Positions 14,164 through 22,300 of a stretch of 32,419 nucleotides of DNA are shown one piece after another. This DNA is from Blastocatellia bacterium UBA7656 (GTDB lineage Bacteria; Acidobacteriota; Blastocatellia; UBA7656). A model generated the notes under the pieces. That model ran no database searches, had not been told where the DNA came from, and saw only the letters and a program-made list of their open reading frames with translations. A program made the position numbers and the translations under genes. Position 1 is the stretch's first letter; every line of letters begins with the position of its first letter. The DNA lies in NCBI GenBank assembly GCA_002483445.1, contig DLHY01000131.1, forward strand, positions 736 through 33,154, in the 5' to 3' direction.

Positions 14164-14511
14164 ATGCGAGACGTTGAGGAGTGCCGCACTCCTGCACTTG
14201 GCGGCGCGCTCTATTACTGTCAAGACTGCGACTCGATGCTTTACAGCCATCACTCGTGCAAGAACTGTCACTGCCCCAAGTGCCAGCAGCATCAGGCAGA
14301 TCAATGGCTGGAAAAACAAAAGGCCCTCCTCTTGCCGACTCACTACTTCCTGATCACTTTCACTCTGCCCGATGAGTTGCGCAGTGTCGCTCGCTCCCTT
14401 CAACGAGAGGTCTACAACATCGTGTTTCGAGCCTCGTCTCAAGCCTTGCTCAAACTGGCCTCTGGCCCACGCTTCGTCGGCGGGCAGGTCGGCTTGGTCG
14501 GAAGGCATTAG
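14164..14511 (+). pseudogene. IS91-family transposase, zinc-binding N-terminal fragment
   Basis: Reads MRDVEECRTPALGGALYYC, then CQDCDSMLYSHHSCKNCHCP and KCQQHQADQWLEKQKALLLP, the Cys-rich zinc domain of IS91/ISCR-type transposases, followed by YFLITFTLPDELRSVA and FVGGQVGLVG. Family members usually have KNRHCPKC; here Arg is Cys. The frame ends at 14511 just where the Y2 catalytic part should begin, and the true N-terminus is cut at the IS110 junction. A 115-residue inactive remnant. Its junction with IS110 is within 14158-14165. Confidence 0.8.
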
Positions 14512-14563
14512 AAGCCAAAACGACCTGTCATTGAAACTCCAAATACCCCGCATACCCGGCTTA

Positions 14564-14650
14564 GTTCAACACAGACTTGCGTGGCGGCTTGCCTCGGCGT
14601 GAGGCTCCACTCATCACGCCGCCCCACGCGGAAGTCTTAATACGTTAGCT
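14564..14650 (-). other. attC-like recombination site E, after the DinB gene
   Basis: 87 bp. On the minus strand AGCTAAC (14650-14644) as R'', then AGACTTCCGCGTGGGGCGGC pairing with GCCGCCACGCAAGTCT with two short extrahelical bulges, and GTTGAAC (14570-14564) as R'. Bulged, asymmetrical stems of this kind are the hallmark of attC sites. The stop codon of the DinB-like gene overlaps R''. Confidence 0.8.
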
Positions 14651-15151
14651 CCGCACTTGCACTCGATACGCCTCGATCTTGCCAAGTAGCCACTGCAGAC
14701 CCGCCAGGTGCTGCAGGTCGTGGCTGCACAGGTAGTGTACCAGGCTGCGCAACGACAAAGGGCCGTAACCTTCAAACACAGCTGTGCGCATGAACTGCTC
14801 AGGACTCAACCCTGAGATGAGTTCGATGGTCTTGGCGCGGGCCACCCGAAATACAGCGAAAGCCTCCGATGCATTCGACGTTGCATAGCAGCGATCTTTG
14901 GCTAGCGCCTCACTGTCGATGGAGATGAGTGTTGGATTGAACTCATGCAGCGTGCGCTGGAAGCGCACATGATACCCCTCCACCTCAATGTCTCGCACAT
15001 GGCAGATCTGTTCTATCGCAGTGAATGGCTCGCTCGGCACGCCCTCCCAAGAGGATGGTGACCAATGCTTGAACTCTGCGGGAATGGCCGCGTAGTTGGC
15101 TTCGAGTTGTTGTGGGAAACTTGCGAGCGCGTTTAGTGTGATAGCGTTCAT
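14645..15151 (-). CDS. DinB/YfiT-like metal-binding four-helix protein
   Basis: 168 residues. The DinB-like plan is visible: helix one SFPQQLEANYAAIP, metal ligand candidate His51 in IEQICHVRDIEVEGY, and the paired ligands His144 and His148 in SHDLQHLAGLQWLLG near the C-terminus. Members are damage-inducible proteins or thiol transferases; without neighbours the role is open. The start has only a distant AAGGA (16 bases). The stop codon lies within the R'' half-site of the following attC, a tight gene-to-attC fit expected for a cassette. The cassette runs from the GTT at 15311 to 14570 on the minus strand. Confidence 0.8.
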   Translation of the reverse strand: MNAITLNALASFPQQLEANYAAIPAEFKHWSPSSWEGVPSEPFTAIEQICHVRDIEVEGYHVRFQRTLHEFNPTLISIDSEALAKDRCYATSNASEAFAVFRVARAKTIELISGLSPEQFMRTAVFEGYGPLSLRSLVHYLCSHDLQHLAGLQWLLGKIEAYRVQVRS

Positions 15152-15304
15152 TGCGGTTCAGTAGTTCCTTTCAAATGGCGGAGCGACCTGCTTCCGATTC
15201 CACACGCTCTTCTTTGAGCGCGAAGTGTGTCTTTCTTTATCGCTTATTCCTTCCGTGTTTAACGCGTTCTTTTCGCATCGCGGAGTGTTCTCTTTGTGAG
15301 CCGA

Positions 15305-15405
15305 GCCTAACGGCATCGATCTGAGCCGCCTGGCCAGCCCAAGGTTAGTATCGCGCCAACTTCAACATCTGGGCTGGCCAGGTCGGCTCCATCGAGTTGT
15401 TATGC
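15305..15405 (-). other. attC-like recombination site C, after the CPBP gene
   Basis: 101 bp. On the minus strand R'' GCATAAC (15405-15399), stem AGCCGACCTGGCCAGCCCA (15387-15369) pairing with TGGGCTGGCCAGGCGGCT (15342-15325) with one mismatch, and R' GTTAGGC (15311-15305). The loop between the arms is about 26 bases. R'' is the complement of the first bases of the same cassette (GTTATGCGGCT at 16279), as expected for a cassette that was once circular. Confidence 0.85.
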
Positions 15406-15498
15406 GGCTAGGAATCTTGTCCCCTGTCATTGGGCTGGCAGCAGGGGAGGTTAGCGGTAGGTGCTGCCGTACATTGGGGCGGCGGACAAGCGCGTCAC

Positions 15499-16200
15499 CT
15501 AGTCTACGCCCACATAGAGCAGCGAAAACCGCAGGGTATTGATCAACCCGTGTCCGATGATGGTGATCCATAAGTTGCGACCGCTGCGAACATATATCCA
15601 GCCGAAAAGGATGCCAAAGGCTCCATTGCTCAGAATTCCTATGGGACCCTCGGCGAAGTGAACGACGCCGAAAATGATCCCGGCGATAAAGATCGCTATG
15701 CCTTGCCCTATTGCTGTGAAGTCTGTCATGCGCGAAATCAGAAAGGCTCGGTAGTACATCTCTTCACCGAAGGCGATGGTTGTCCAGGCGAGAATCACCA
15801 GCAAGATGAAGAAGGGCAGATTGCCTTCTATCTCGTTGAAGCGACTCTGGTCAATCCCGGGGGGTACCTGTCCCAGCGCGGTAAGCAGGCCCACAGCGAT
15901 CGTCTGCACGGCTAGGAAAACCGCCACCGCCGCAACGAAAGCGCCGACGCCATAGAATGCGGTTTTCCACCAAGTTGTGGTCTTCGCCAACCCGATCTCG
16001 CGCCAGTTGCTGCCCTGACGCCTGAGGATGAGTCCGCCAAGAATGATCATCAGCACATAGCCCAGATTGATGATCGCACCGCCCGGCAGGGTGTCCAATC
16101 CGACTACATTTCCCACTACTCCCAGTACAACGACTGGGGCCCCGACGATCAGAATATCCCGTAGCGCCCGCGGGCGTGAAATGGTGTTTTCTTGCTCCAT
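15499..16200 (-). CDS. CPBP-family intramembrane metalloprotease (CAAX/Abi type)
   Basis: 233 residues with about seven hydrophobic segments, so an inner-membrane protein. All three motifs of the family are present: GEEMYYR (Glu146, Glu147, Arg151), FGVVH (His181) and HGLIN (His217, Asn221). Such proteins are related to Rce1 and in bacteria serve bacteriocin immunity or membrane-protein cleavage; a target cannot be deduced. AGAGGTG precedes the ATG. It is the sole gene of its cassette and is followed after 93 bp by attC site C. Catalytic residues are intact, so it is probably functional. Confidence 0.9.
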   Translation of the reverse strand: MEQENTISRPRALRDILIVGAPVVVLGVVGNVVGLDTLPGGAIINLGYVLMIILGGLILRRQGSNWREIGLAKTTTWWKTAFYGVGAFVAAVAVFLAVQTIAVGLLTALGQVPPGIDQSRFNEIEGNLPFFILLVILAWTTIAFGEEMYYRAFLISRMTDFTAIGQGIAIFIAGIIFGVVHFAEGPIGILSNGAFGILFGWIYVRSGRNLWITIIGHGLINTLRFSLLYVGVD

Positions 16201-16272
16201 GTCACCTCTTTCACATATGAGTGTCCGTCCCGGGTGTCGGCTCCAGACAGACTCTAGCCTCTGCGATTAGCC

Positions 16273-16365
16273 GCATAACGTCCCGCATCACCGGGCGCGG
16301 CGCGTGGCGCTGAAGGATTCATGCGAAACTCGCTCGCCGCGCTCCGGTGTATGCGATTGTTGGGC
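16273..16365 (-). other. attC-like recombination site B
   Basis: 93 bp. On the minus strand R'' GCCCAAC (16365-16359), arm CGCATACACCGGAGCGCGGC (from 16354) and returning arm GCGCCGCGCCCGGTGATGCG (to 16284) with two single-base bulges, then R' GTTATGC (16279-16273). R'' is the complement of the first bases of its own cassette (GTTGGGCGTC at 17015). Strong sequence kinship with site A at the far end of the array. Confidence 0.85.
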
Positions 16366-16372
16366 GTCGCCA

Positions 16373-16993
16373 TCATAGTTCAATAAACTCGTAATAAGGT
16401 GCTACTCCTTCTTTTACTTCGTCCAGGGACATTATTCTGCCGACAACTTGAAACCCGTTCTTCCAAGCAAAACACATTAACAATTTGCCTTCTATCTCCA
16501 ACATTACCCCTGCATCAACAAGATTCGCATATTCTTTATTTATGTTTTTAGCTTCAGCACTTTTCGGATAGCAGACAACCTCATCGTGGCCTCCTGTAGC
16601 TTTGCTCAGGATGTCAGTTAGTACCTCGTCTGTGTCCGACTCAATTCCAAAATCTGCAAGTGCTTCTTCCTCGCTACTGTAAAGGATGTGGTTAGTGAAA
16701 TAAAGCAATGTTCTGAGAATCCATAGCCGATCAATAGCTTTGCTTTGAAACAAGAGTTTATCGCTGTCATTCGGCTGAAAGGATGAATCAATGCGTTCAA
16801 ATTTCACAGCTATCGCCTCGTCAGAATCATTCTGCGTATCAGCAGCAGAGACTTCGGGCTTTGCGGTAATGTAAAAATCCCCATAATCAAAGACAACACA
16901 ATAAAATTCTTCTGAAAAAATGCGTTCGGGCGCATTACGGTTCAACTGCTTAAGTAATGCGATTGTGTTTTCATTGTAGAGGAGTGTTTTCAT
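16373..16993 (-). CDS. AT-rich cassette gene, unrecognised protein
   Basis: 206 residues, soluble and acidic, no signal peptide or membrane helix. It starts MKTLLYNENTIALLKQLN, has FYCVVFDYGDFYITAKPE, a helical centre (DRLWILRTLLYFTNHIL) and a beta-rich end (GKLLMCFAWKNGFQVVGRIM, YYEFIEL). I know no family. It is visibly more AT-rich than its neighbours, with many AAA and ATT codons, which suggests a separate origin. The gene begins about 20 bases from the cassette boundary at 17009-17015 and stops eight bases before attC site B, the classic compact cassette fit. No clear Shine-Dalgarno is seen; cassette genes often lack one. Confidence 0.7.
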   Translation of the reverse strand: MKTLLYNENTIALLKQLNRNAPERIFSEEFYCVVFDYGDFYITAKPEVSAADTQNDSDEAIAVKFERIDSSFQPNDSDKLLFQSKAIDRLWILRTLLYFTNHILYSSEEEALADFGIESDTDEVLTDILSKATGGHDEVVCYPKSAEAKNINKEYANLVDAGVMLEIEGKLLMCFAWKNGFQVVGRIMSLDEVKEGVAPYYEFIEL

Positions 16994-17008
16994 AACCTAA
17001 CGCTAGAC

Positions 17009-17015
17009 GCCCAAC
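17009..17015 (-). other. array boundary: GTTGGGC crossover site, no stem beyond
   Basis: On the minus strand GTTGGGC, which matches GTTRRRY fully and begins the first cassette of the block. Upstream of it (17016-17160) I find neither an attC-like stem nor an integrase or attI motif, so this looks like the outer edge where the array joined ordinary chromosome. Bases 17016-17262 contain no gene I can support. Confidence 0.55.
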
Positions 17016-17262
17016 AAACCATTCAACAGTTTCTGTATATCTTCCCAATATTTAAAGATTCTCTCCTGCTCCGCTCAGGATTCGCTTGGGTTTGCCTGAA
17101 TCTATCAAAAAACCGGGCTTATCATACTCCCGTGATTAAACCCTCGACAAATTTTTTCCCGGCAGTTTGTTTTTCAACCGACTGTATAGCGGGTCGCACG
17201 GCAGAGAACATCACAGCAGGAATTTGATCACAGGAAGTTTCCATCTGTCGAGCCGGAAACGA

Positions 17263-18822
17263 TCAATTCACCTGTCGATTGCGACCTTCCCAGTAAGGCT
17301 TGCGAAGCTCGCGTTTCAAAATCTTCCCCGACGGATTGCGCGGCAATGCCTCTACGAAATCCACGGACTTAGGCGCTTTGTAGTGAGCCATTCGCTGGCG
17401 CGCAAACGCGATGATATCTTCTTCCTTCACGTCTGCCTTCTTCACTACTATCGCCTTGACCGCTTCGCCCCACTTCTCGTCAGGCACGCCGATGACGGCG
17501 ACATCGGCGACCGCAGGGTGAGAAAACAACGCGCTTTCGACTTCCGCCGGATAGATATTTTCGCCTCCGCTGATGATCATATCCTTGAGCCGATCGTGAA
17601 TGTAGAGATAACCCTCTTCATCGAAGTATCCTGCGTCGCCCGTATAAAACCATCCGTCGCGAATCGCGGAAGCCGTGGCATCCGCGAGGTTCCAGTATCC
17701 TTTCATCACCTGCGGCGAACGGCAGATTATCTCGCCCACTTCGCCCGCCTCAAGCGCGCGACCTTCGGCATCGACTATGCGCACATCGATAGTATCGTAA
17801 GGTCTTCCGCACGAACGCATTCGATCATTTCCATCCGGGTCATGCTCTTCAGGCGGAAGGTATGTGAAAGCCCCGGTCGTTTCCGTCAGGCCGTAGACCT
17901 GAGCGAATCCGCACTTGAAAACTTTCATCGCCGAGCGAAGCAGATCAATCGGTATCGGCGATGCGCCATAGACGATCAGTTCCAGACTTGAAAGATCGGT
18001 CTCGCGAATTTCAGGACTCTGAAGCAGAAACAATATCAATGCGGGAACGAAGAAAGTTTTCGTGACCCTGTGGCGTTCGATCACCTGCAAAATCTCTACG
18101 GGGCTGGTTTCGCGGGTGATGGCCGAAAGCGCGCCGATGTAGAATCCGAAAAGCCCCCAGCCCGTCCCTCCTATGTGATAAAGCGGCATACATACCAGAT
18201 TGACATCCTCGCTCGACCATTCCCCCCACATGCGAATAGCGACGGGAATCAGCGTGAGAAAATTATCGTTCGTAAGTTGCGCGCCCTTAGGATTGCCGGT
18301 CGTGCCGGATGTGTAAAGCTGCGCCACCACATCCGAACCCGCGATTTCAAGCATCGGGTCTGTGTCCGTCTGCCGGTCGCGCCACACTTCGTAGCCTTCC
18401 CACCCATCGCGCGAGCCGCCGAGCGCGATGATCTTTTTCACCGTTTTCAGATCGCTGAGAATCTGCTCGATGTGCGGAAAGAATTCTTCGCCGACGAAGA
18501 GTATTTCAGCCATCGCATCATTGATGATGTAGCCCATCTCCACCGGGGCCAGTCGCCAGTTGACGACCGCAAGCACGGTGTTGGCTTTGGCTGCGCCGAA
18601 GAGGATTTCGAAGAAGGAATCGGAATTCTTATCGAGCAGCGCGATGCGCGTTTCGGGGCGGAGACCTTCTCCGATCAACCCGTTTGCCACGCGGCTTGCG
18701 CGCTCGTCAAGTTCAGCGAAAGTGGTTTCGCGATTGCGAAAAACCATAGCTACTTTGTCGGGCCGCACGGCAGCCTGAACGCGCGGGATATCGGCGACTA
18801 CTCGAATTGCGGATTCGCTCAT
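17263..18822 (-). CDS. AMP-forming acyl-CoA synthetase
   Basis: 519 residues, the normal length for a fatty-acid or aryl-CoA ligase of the ANL superfamily. It activates a carboxylic acid with ATP to acyl-AMP and transfers it to CoA. Seen: AMP-binding P-loop YTSGTTGNPKGA (170-181), QVYGLTETTG (A5 motif), YTGDAGYFDEEGYLYIHDR (A7) with KDMIISGGENIYPAEVE (A8), and the late catalytic Lys500 in RNPSGKILKRELR (A10). The substrate is undetermined; the architecture fits medium- or long-chain acids. AGGAGG stands six bases before the ATG. It has no beta-oxidation neighbour and is the first conserved gene to the right of the cassette block. Confidence 0.92.
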   Translation of the reverse strand: MSESAIRVVADIPRVQAAVRPDKVAMVFRNRETTFAELDERASRVANGLIGEGLRPETRIALLDKNSDSFFEILFGAAKANTVLAVVNWRLAPVEMGYIINDAMAEILFVGEEFFPHIEQILSDLKTVKKIIALGGSRDGWEGYEVWRDRQTDTDPMLEIAGSDVVAQLYTSGTTGNPKGAQLTNDNFLTLIPVAIRMWGEWSSEDVNLVCMPLYHIGGTGWGLFGFYIGALSAITRETSPVEILQVIERHRVTKTFFVPALILFLLQSPEIRETDLSSLELIVYGASPIPIDLLRSAMKVFKCGFAQVYGLTETTGAFTYLPPEEHDPDGNDRMRSCGRPYDTIDVRIVDAEGRALEAGEVGEIICRSPQVMKGYWNLADATASAIRDGWFYTGDAGYFDEEGYLYIHDRLKDMIISGGENIYPAEVESALFSHPAVADVAVIGVPDEKWGEAVKAIVVKKADVKEEDIIAFARQRMAHYKAPKSVDFVEALPRNPSGKILKRELRKPYWEGRNRQVN

Positions 18823-18837
18823 AGCTTCCTCCTATAA

Positions 18838-18899
18838 GAGTCTTGAGAGTCCAGAGAGTCTTGAGAGTCTTGAGAGTCCAGAGAGTCTTGAGAGTTTGA
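18838..18899. repeat. nonamer tandem repeat GAGTCTTGA/GAGTCCAGA
   Basis: Six exact 9-bp units alternate GAGTCTTGA and GAGTCCAGA, followed by a broken seventh. It separates the acyl-CoA synthetase start from the stop of the four-helix-bundle gene. The same unit returns in reverse orientation beyond that gene (19288-19330). Confidence 0.9.
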
Positions 18900-18901
18900 T
18901 G

Positions 18902-19273
18902 TCATTTGTTGTTTCCTCGAAGATGTTTCGCGAGGCTTATTGTCATTCGTGAAATCTCATTGAGCAGTTCATACAAATTTGAAAAGCGGGACTGATCGAT
19001 ATAGCTGAGATCCAAAGCGACATATAAATGCGATTGGGTTTCTGCTACCGATCCGTGCGCGATGTTCAAAAAGTTGGCGAACTCTTTATCTGAACGACAC
19101 CCATAGCCTTCGGCTATGTTGGCCATAATCGAAACACACGAACGCCGGGTCTGATCGCGCAGAGCGAAGTCCTTGCTGAATGATCCCTCTGACGTGATCT
19201 GATATAACAGCCGGGTTGCTTCGCGCGCTTTCTGCCATGACTGTATGTCTTCAAATTTTTTGAAAGCCGCCAC
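18902..19273 (-). CDS. four-helix-bundle protein (S23/IVP type)
   Basis: About 123 residues from GTG at 19273, chosen over the TTG at 19288 because GGGGGA lies just before it and family members begin near FKKFEDIQSWQKARE. The signature helices are visible: QSWQKAREATRLLYQIT, LRDQTRRSCVSIMANIAEGY, SDKEFANFLNIAHGSVAETQ and the closing helix LYELLNEISRMTISLAKHL. This fold is known from proteins encoded in intervening sequences of 23S rRNA genes and from diversity-generating retroelement accessory proteins (Avd), but no rRNA or reverse transcriptase is nearby here. Role unknown. The gene lies between inverted nonamer repeats, so it may be part of a small mobile unit. Confidence 0.85.
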   Translation of the reverse strand: MAAFKKFEDIQSWQKAREATRLLYQITSEGSFSKDFALRDQTRRSCVSIMANIAEGYGCRSDKEFANFLNIAHGSVAETQSHLYVALDLSYIDQSRFSNLYELLNEISRMTISLAKHLRGNNK

Positions 19274-19287
19274 TTTTACTTCCCCCA

Positions 19288-19330
19288 ACTCTCAAGACTC
19301 TCTGGACTCTCCGGACTCGATAGACTCACT
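19288..19330. repeat. inverted nonamer repeat ACTCTCAAG/ACTCTCTGG
   Basis: Four to five 9-bp units (ACTCTCAAG, ACTCTCTGG, ACTCTCCGG, ACTCGATAG) are the reverse complement of the nonamers at 18838-18899. The run overlaps the last codons of the Asp-box gene by a few bases. Confidence 0.85.
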
Positions 19331-22300
19331 GAATCGCCTTGCCCGCGATCAAAACAGGAAGCCCCGCTTTCTTCAACGCCTCGTTCATCTGAGCGACGGT
19401 TTGGTTGATGAACTTGTTCACCTCGTTGATTCTTTGCGGAACTTCCACTGCAAGTTCGTCGAACATTTCGCGCTGCGCGGACGTGGGCGCGGCGTTGACG
19501 CCCTCGATGGTGAAGAAAAGATTGACGAGCTTATCGACAACTCGCGGACTCTCACCAAATCCCAGACTCGGCTCCGCGTTGCGAGCCATCTTGTCCGCGA
19601 GAGCCTCGACCTGTTTGACGTATTCGCCGATCATCTTCACCTGCTCGGTCGCGGTATCAGGCAGGCGATCCTTGATGGTCTTTTCGATCTGCTGAAGCTG
19701 CCCCTTGATGCTGTCGAGCATTCGAAGCGATTCGTTGATCGAAGAGATCATATCCCGCAACCTCGATGATTGATCGAACACGGTTCGAAGTTCAGCCACA
19801 TCAACTCGCAATGTGGGATCGAGCCGCACCTCGACGCGCTTTTCAATCGTCTTGTCGTTGACCGTCAGCTTCACCGTATAAGTTCCCGGCAAAGCCTGCG
19901 GCCCGCGCGACCCGCCGCCGAAAAACGAATCGCCCTGATCCGTAGAAGGACGACGCTCTTTGGGCGGATCATAAGTCAAATCCCACGCAACGCGATTGAG
20001 TCCTTTCTCGGTGGGCGCGCGCTGAATCTCGCGAATCCGCTTTCCGGCTGAGTCGAAAACTTCAAGCTTGAGTTTCTTTCCTTCTCCGGGCTTGTCCTTG
20101 AGGTAATAAGTTATCAACGCGCCGTAAGCCGTATTGGGGCCGGTGAAAGGTTTATCGCCGATGCCGTAGCGCGTGAACATCGAAGAAAATCTCAGGGCCG
20201 GACGAATGTCGAACAGATGCGCGTCGCTTGCGGCTATCTCCGCGCTCATCTGCTGAATGGGCGTCGCGTCATCGAATATCCACAGGCTGCGCCCGTGAGT
20301 CGCCAGTATCAAATCGTTTTCGCGCGGATGAATTTTGATATCGTGAACCGAGACGTTGGGAAAGTTTTTCAGATTCAGCGGCAGCCAGTTCGCTCCATCG
20401 TTGTAAGTCGCAAAGAGTCCCAACTCCGTCCCCGCATAAATCAGATTCGGATTCCGCGGGTCTTCGCGCGCGACCTGAAGATAAGCCTTCGCAGGCAGAT
20501 TGCCGCTTATGCTCTTCCACGTCTTACCGCCATCGGTCGTCTTGAAAATGTACGGGCGGAAGTCATCGAACATGTGCCGCTCGAACGCGACGTAGGCTGT
20601 GTCGACGTTCGTCCGCGAAAGCTCTATGTGCGAGACGGGAGATGCGGCAGGCACGGAAACATTTTTGATTATGTTGTTCCATGTCTTTCCGCCGTCCGTC
20701 GTGATTTGAAGATTGCCGTCATCCGTCCCTGCCCAAAGCACGCCTGCTTTCACGGGCGATTCAGCGAGGCTGATGATCGTCGAGTAAAACTCGGCTGATG
20801 AATTCTCGAAAGCGACAGGACCGCCCGCGTCTTTGAGTTTTTCTGCGTCATTAGTTGTGAGATCATTGCTCGCCTTAGCCCATGTCTTTCCGAAGTCAGT
20901 CGATTTGAAAACCGAGTTGCCGCCGAGATAGACAGTGTTTTTGTCGTGAGGAGAGACGAAGAAAGGGGCGTTCCAGTTGAAGCGATACTTCTGATCCTTC
21001 GCCGCCCCGCCCGCTGAGATGTAAGTGGCGACGAGTTGTTGCTCGCGCGTTCGGAAATCTGTTCGCACGATGTTGCCGCCCTGAGACTCGGACAGATAAA
21101 GCTCCGGGTCGTCTTCGTGATTGAGGGTCTGAAATCCGTCGCCGAAGCTGACCATTCGCCAGTCATCATTCATGATCCCGGCAGGCTCGCGCGAGCGACT
21201 TGGCCCCGACCAGCTTCCGTTGTCCTGAAGCCCGCCCATCACATAATAAAATGGAAGGCGATTATCGGCATGAACGTGATAAAACTGGCCTGCGGGAAAA
21301 TTATTCGCGTAGTCCCACGTCTCGCCCTGATCGTAAGAGACGGCGACTCCTCCGTCCTGACCCTGCCACAATCGTTTCGGATTTTTGGTGTCGATCCACA
21401 GCGCGTGATAATCGATATGCGTGCGGCCCGTGATGGAGCGAAACGATTTGCCCCCGTCAATCGAAACGAACAGAGTGGAAGCGACCGCATAGACGCGGTT
21501 TTCATTCGTCGGATCGACGCGAAGGTCTGTGTAGTAAAAACCGCGGGAGACGATTGAAGGATTTTTCGACACCTGCGAGAAAGTCTCCCCCCGATCAGTC
21601 GAGCGATAAAGCGTACCTTCTTTCGATTCGACGATGACGTAAACAGTATTCGGATTCGAAGGGGCGACTTTCACGCCGATCCTTCCCATCAGTTTAGGCA
21701 GGCCTTCAGTTAATTTCTTCCACGTCCTCCCGCCGTCGATAGATTTATGAACGCCTCCTTTCTCGCTGCCGCTTCGATGAGTCCACGGTTTGCGCTCGAA
21801 GCTCCACATACCGGCATAAAGAATATTCGGATTCGACGCGTCGATTTCCAGGTCTGAGACTCCATGCTCGCGGTCTATGTAGAGAGTCTTCTGCCAGGTC
21901 CGTCCGCCGTCTGTGGTCATAAAGACGCCGCGTTCTTCGTTGGGGCCGAAGGCGTGGCCGAGCGCGCCGACGTAAACTATGTCGGGGTTTTGAGGATTGA
22001 TGACTATGCGCGATATGCGCTCCGAATCTCTCAGACCCATGTGCTGCCAGGTCTTGCCGCCGTCGAGGGATTTATAAACGCCGTCGCCGAACGAGACGGA
22101 GTTGCGCGTATTGGATTCTCCCGTTCCCGCCCATATCACATCCGGGTTGTTGGGATCGAGGGCGAGATCGCCTATCGAGATCGTGCTTTGTCTCTCGAAT
22201 ATCGGACTCCAGGTAGTTCCACCGTTTGTAGTTTTGAAGATGCCGCCCGAAGCCGTGCCGACATAAATTATCGCGGGGTTGCCCGCCACTCCTTCGACAT

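Noticed and set aside
17107..17132. Possible intrinsic terminator for the acyl-CoA synthetase (CGGG...CCCG then T6 on the minus strand)
   Set aside because: Only four base pairs in the stem and an 11-base loop; too weak to call.
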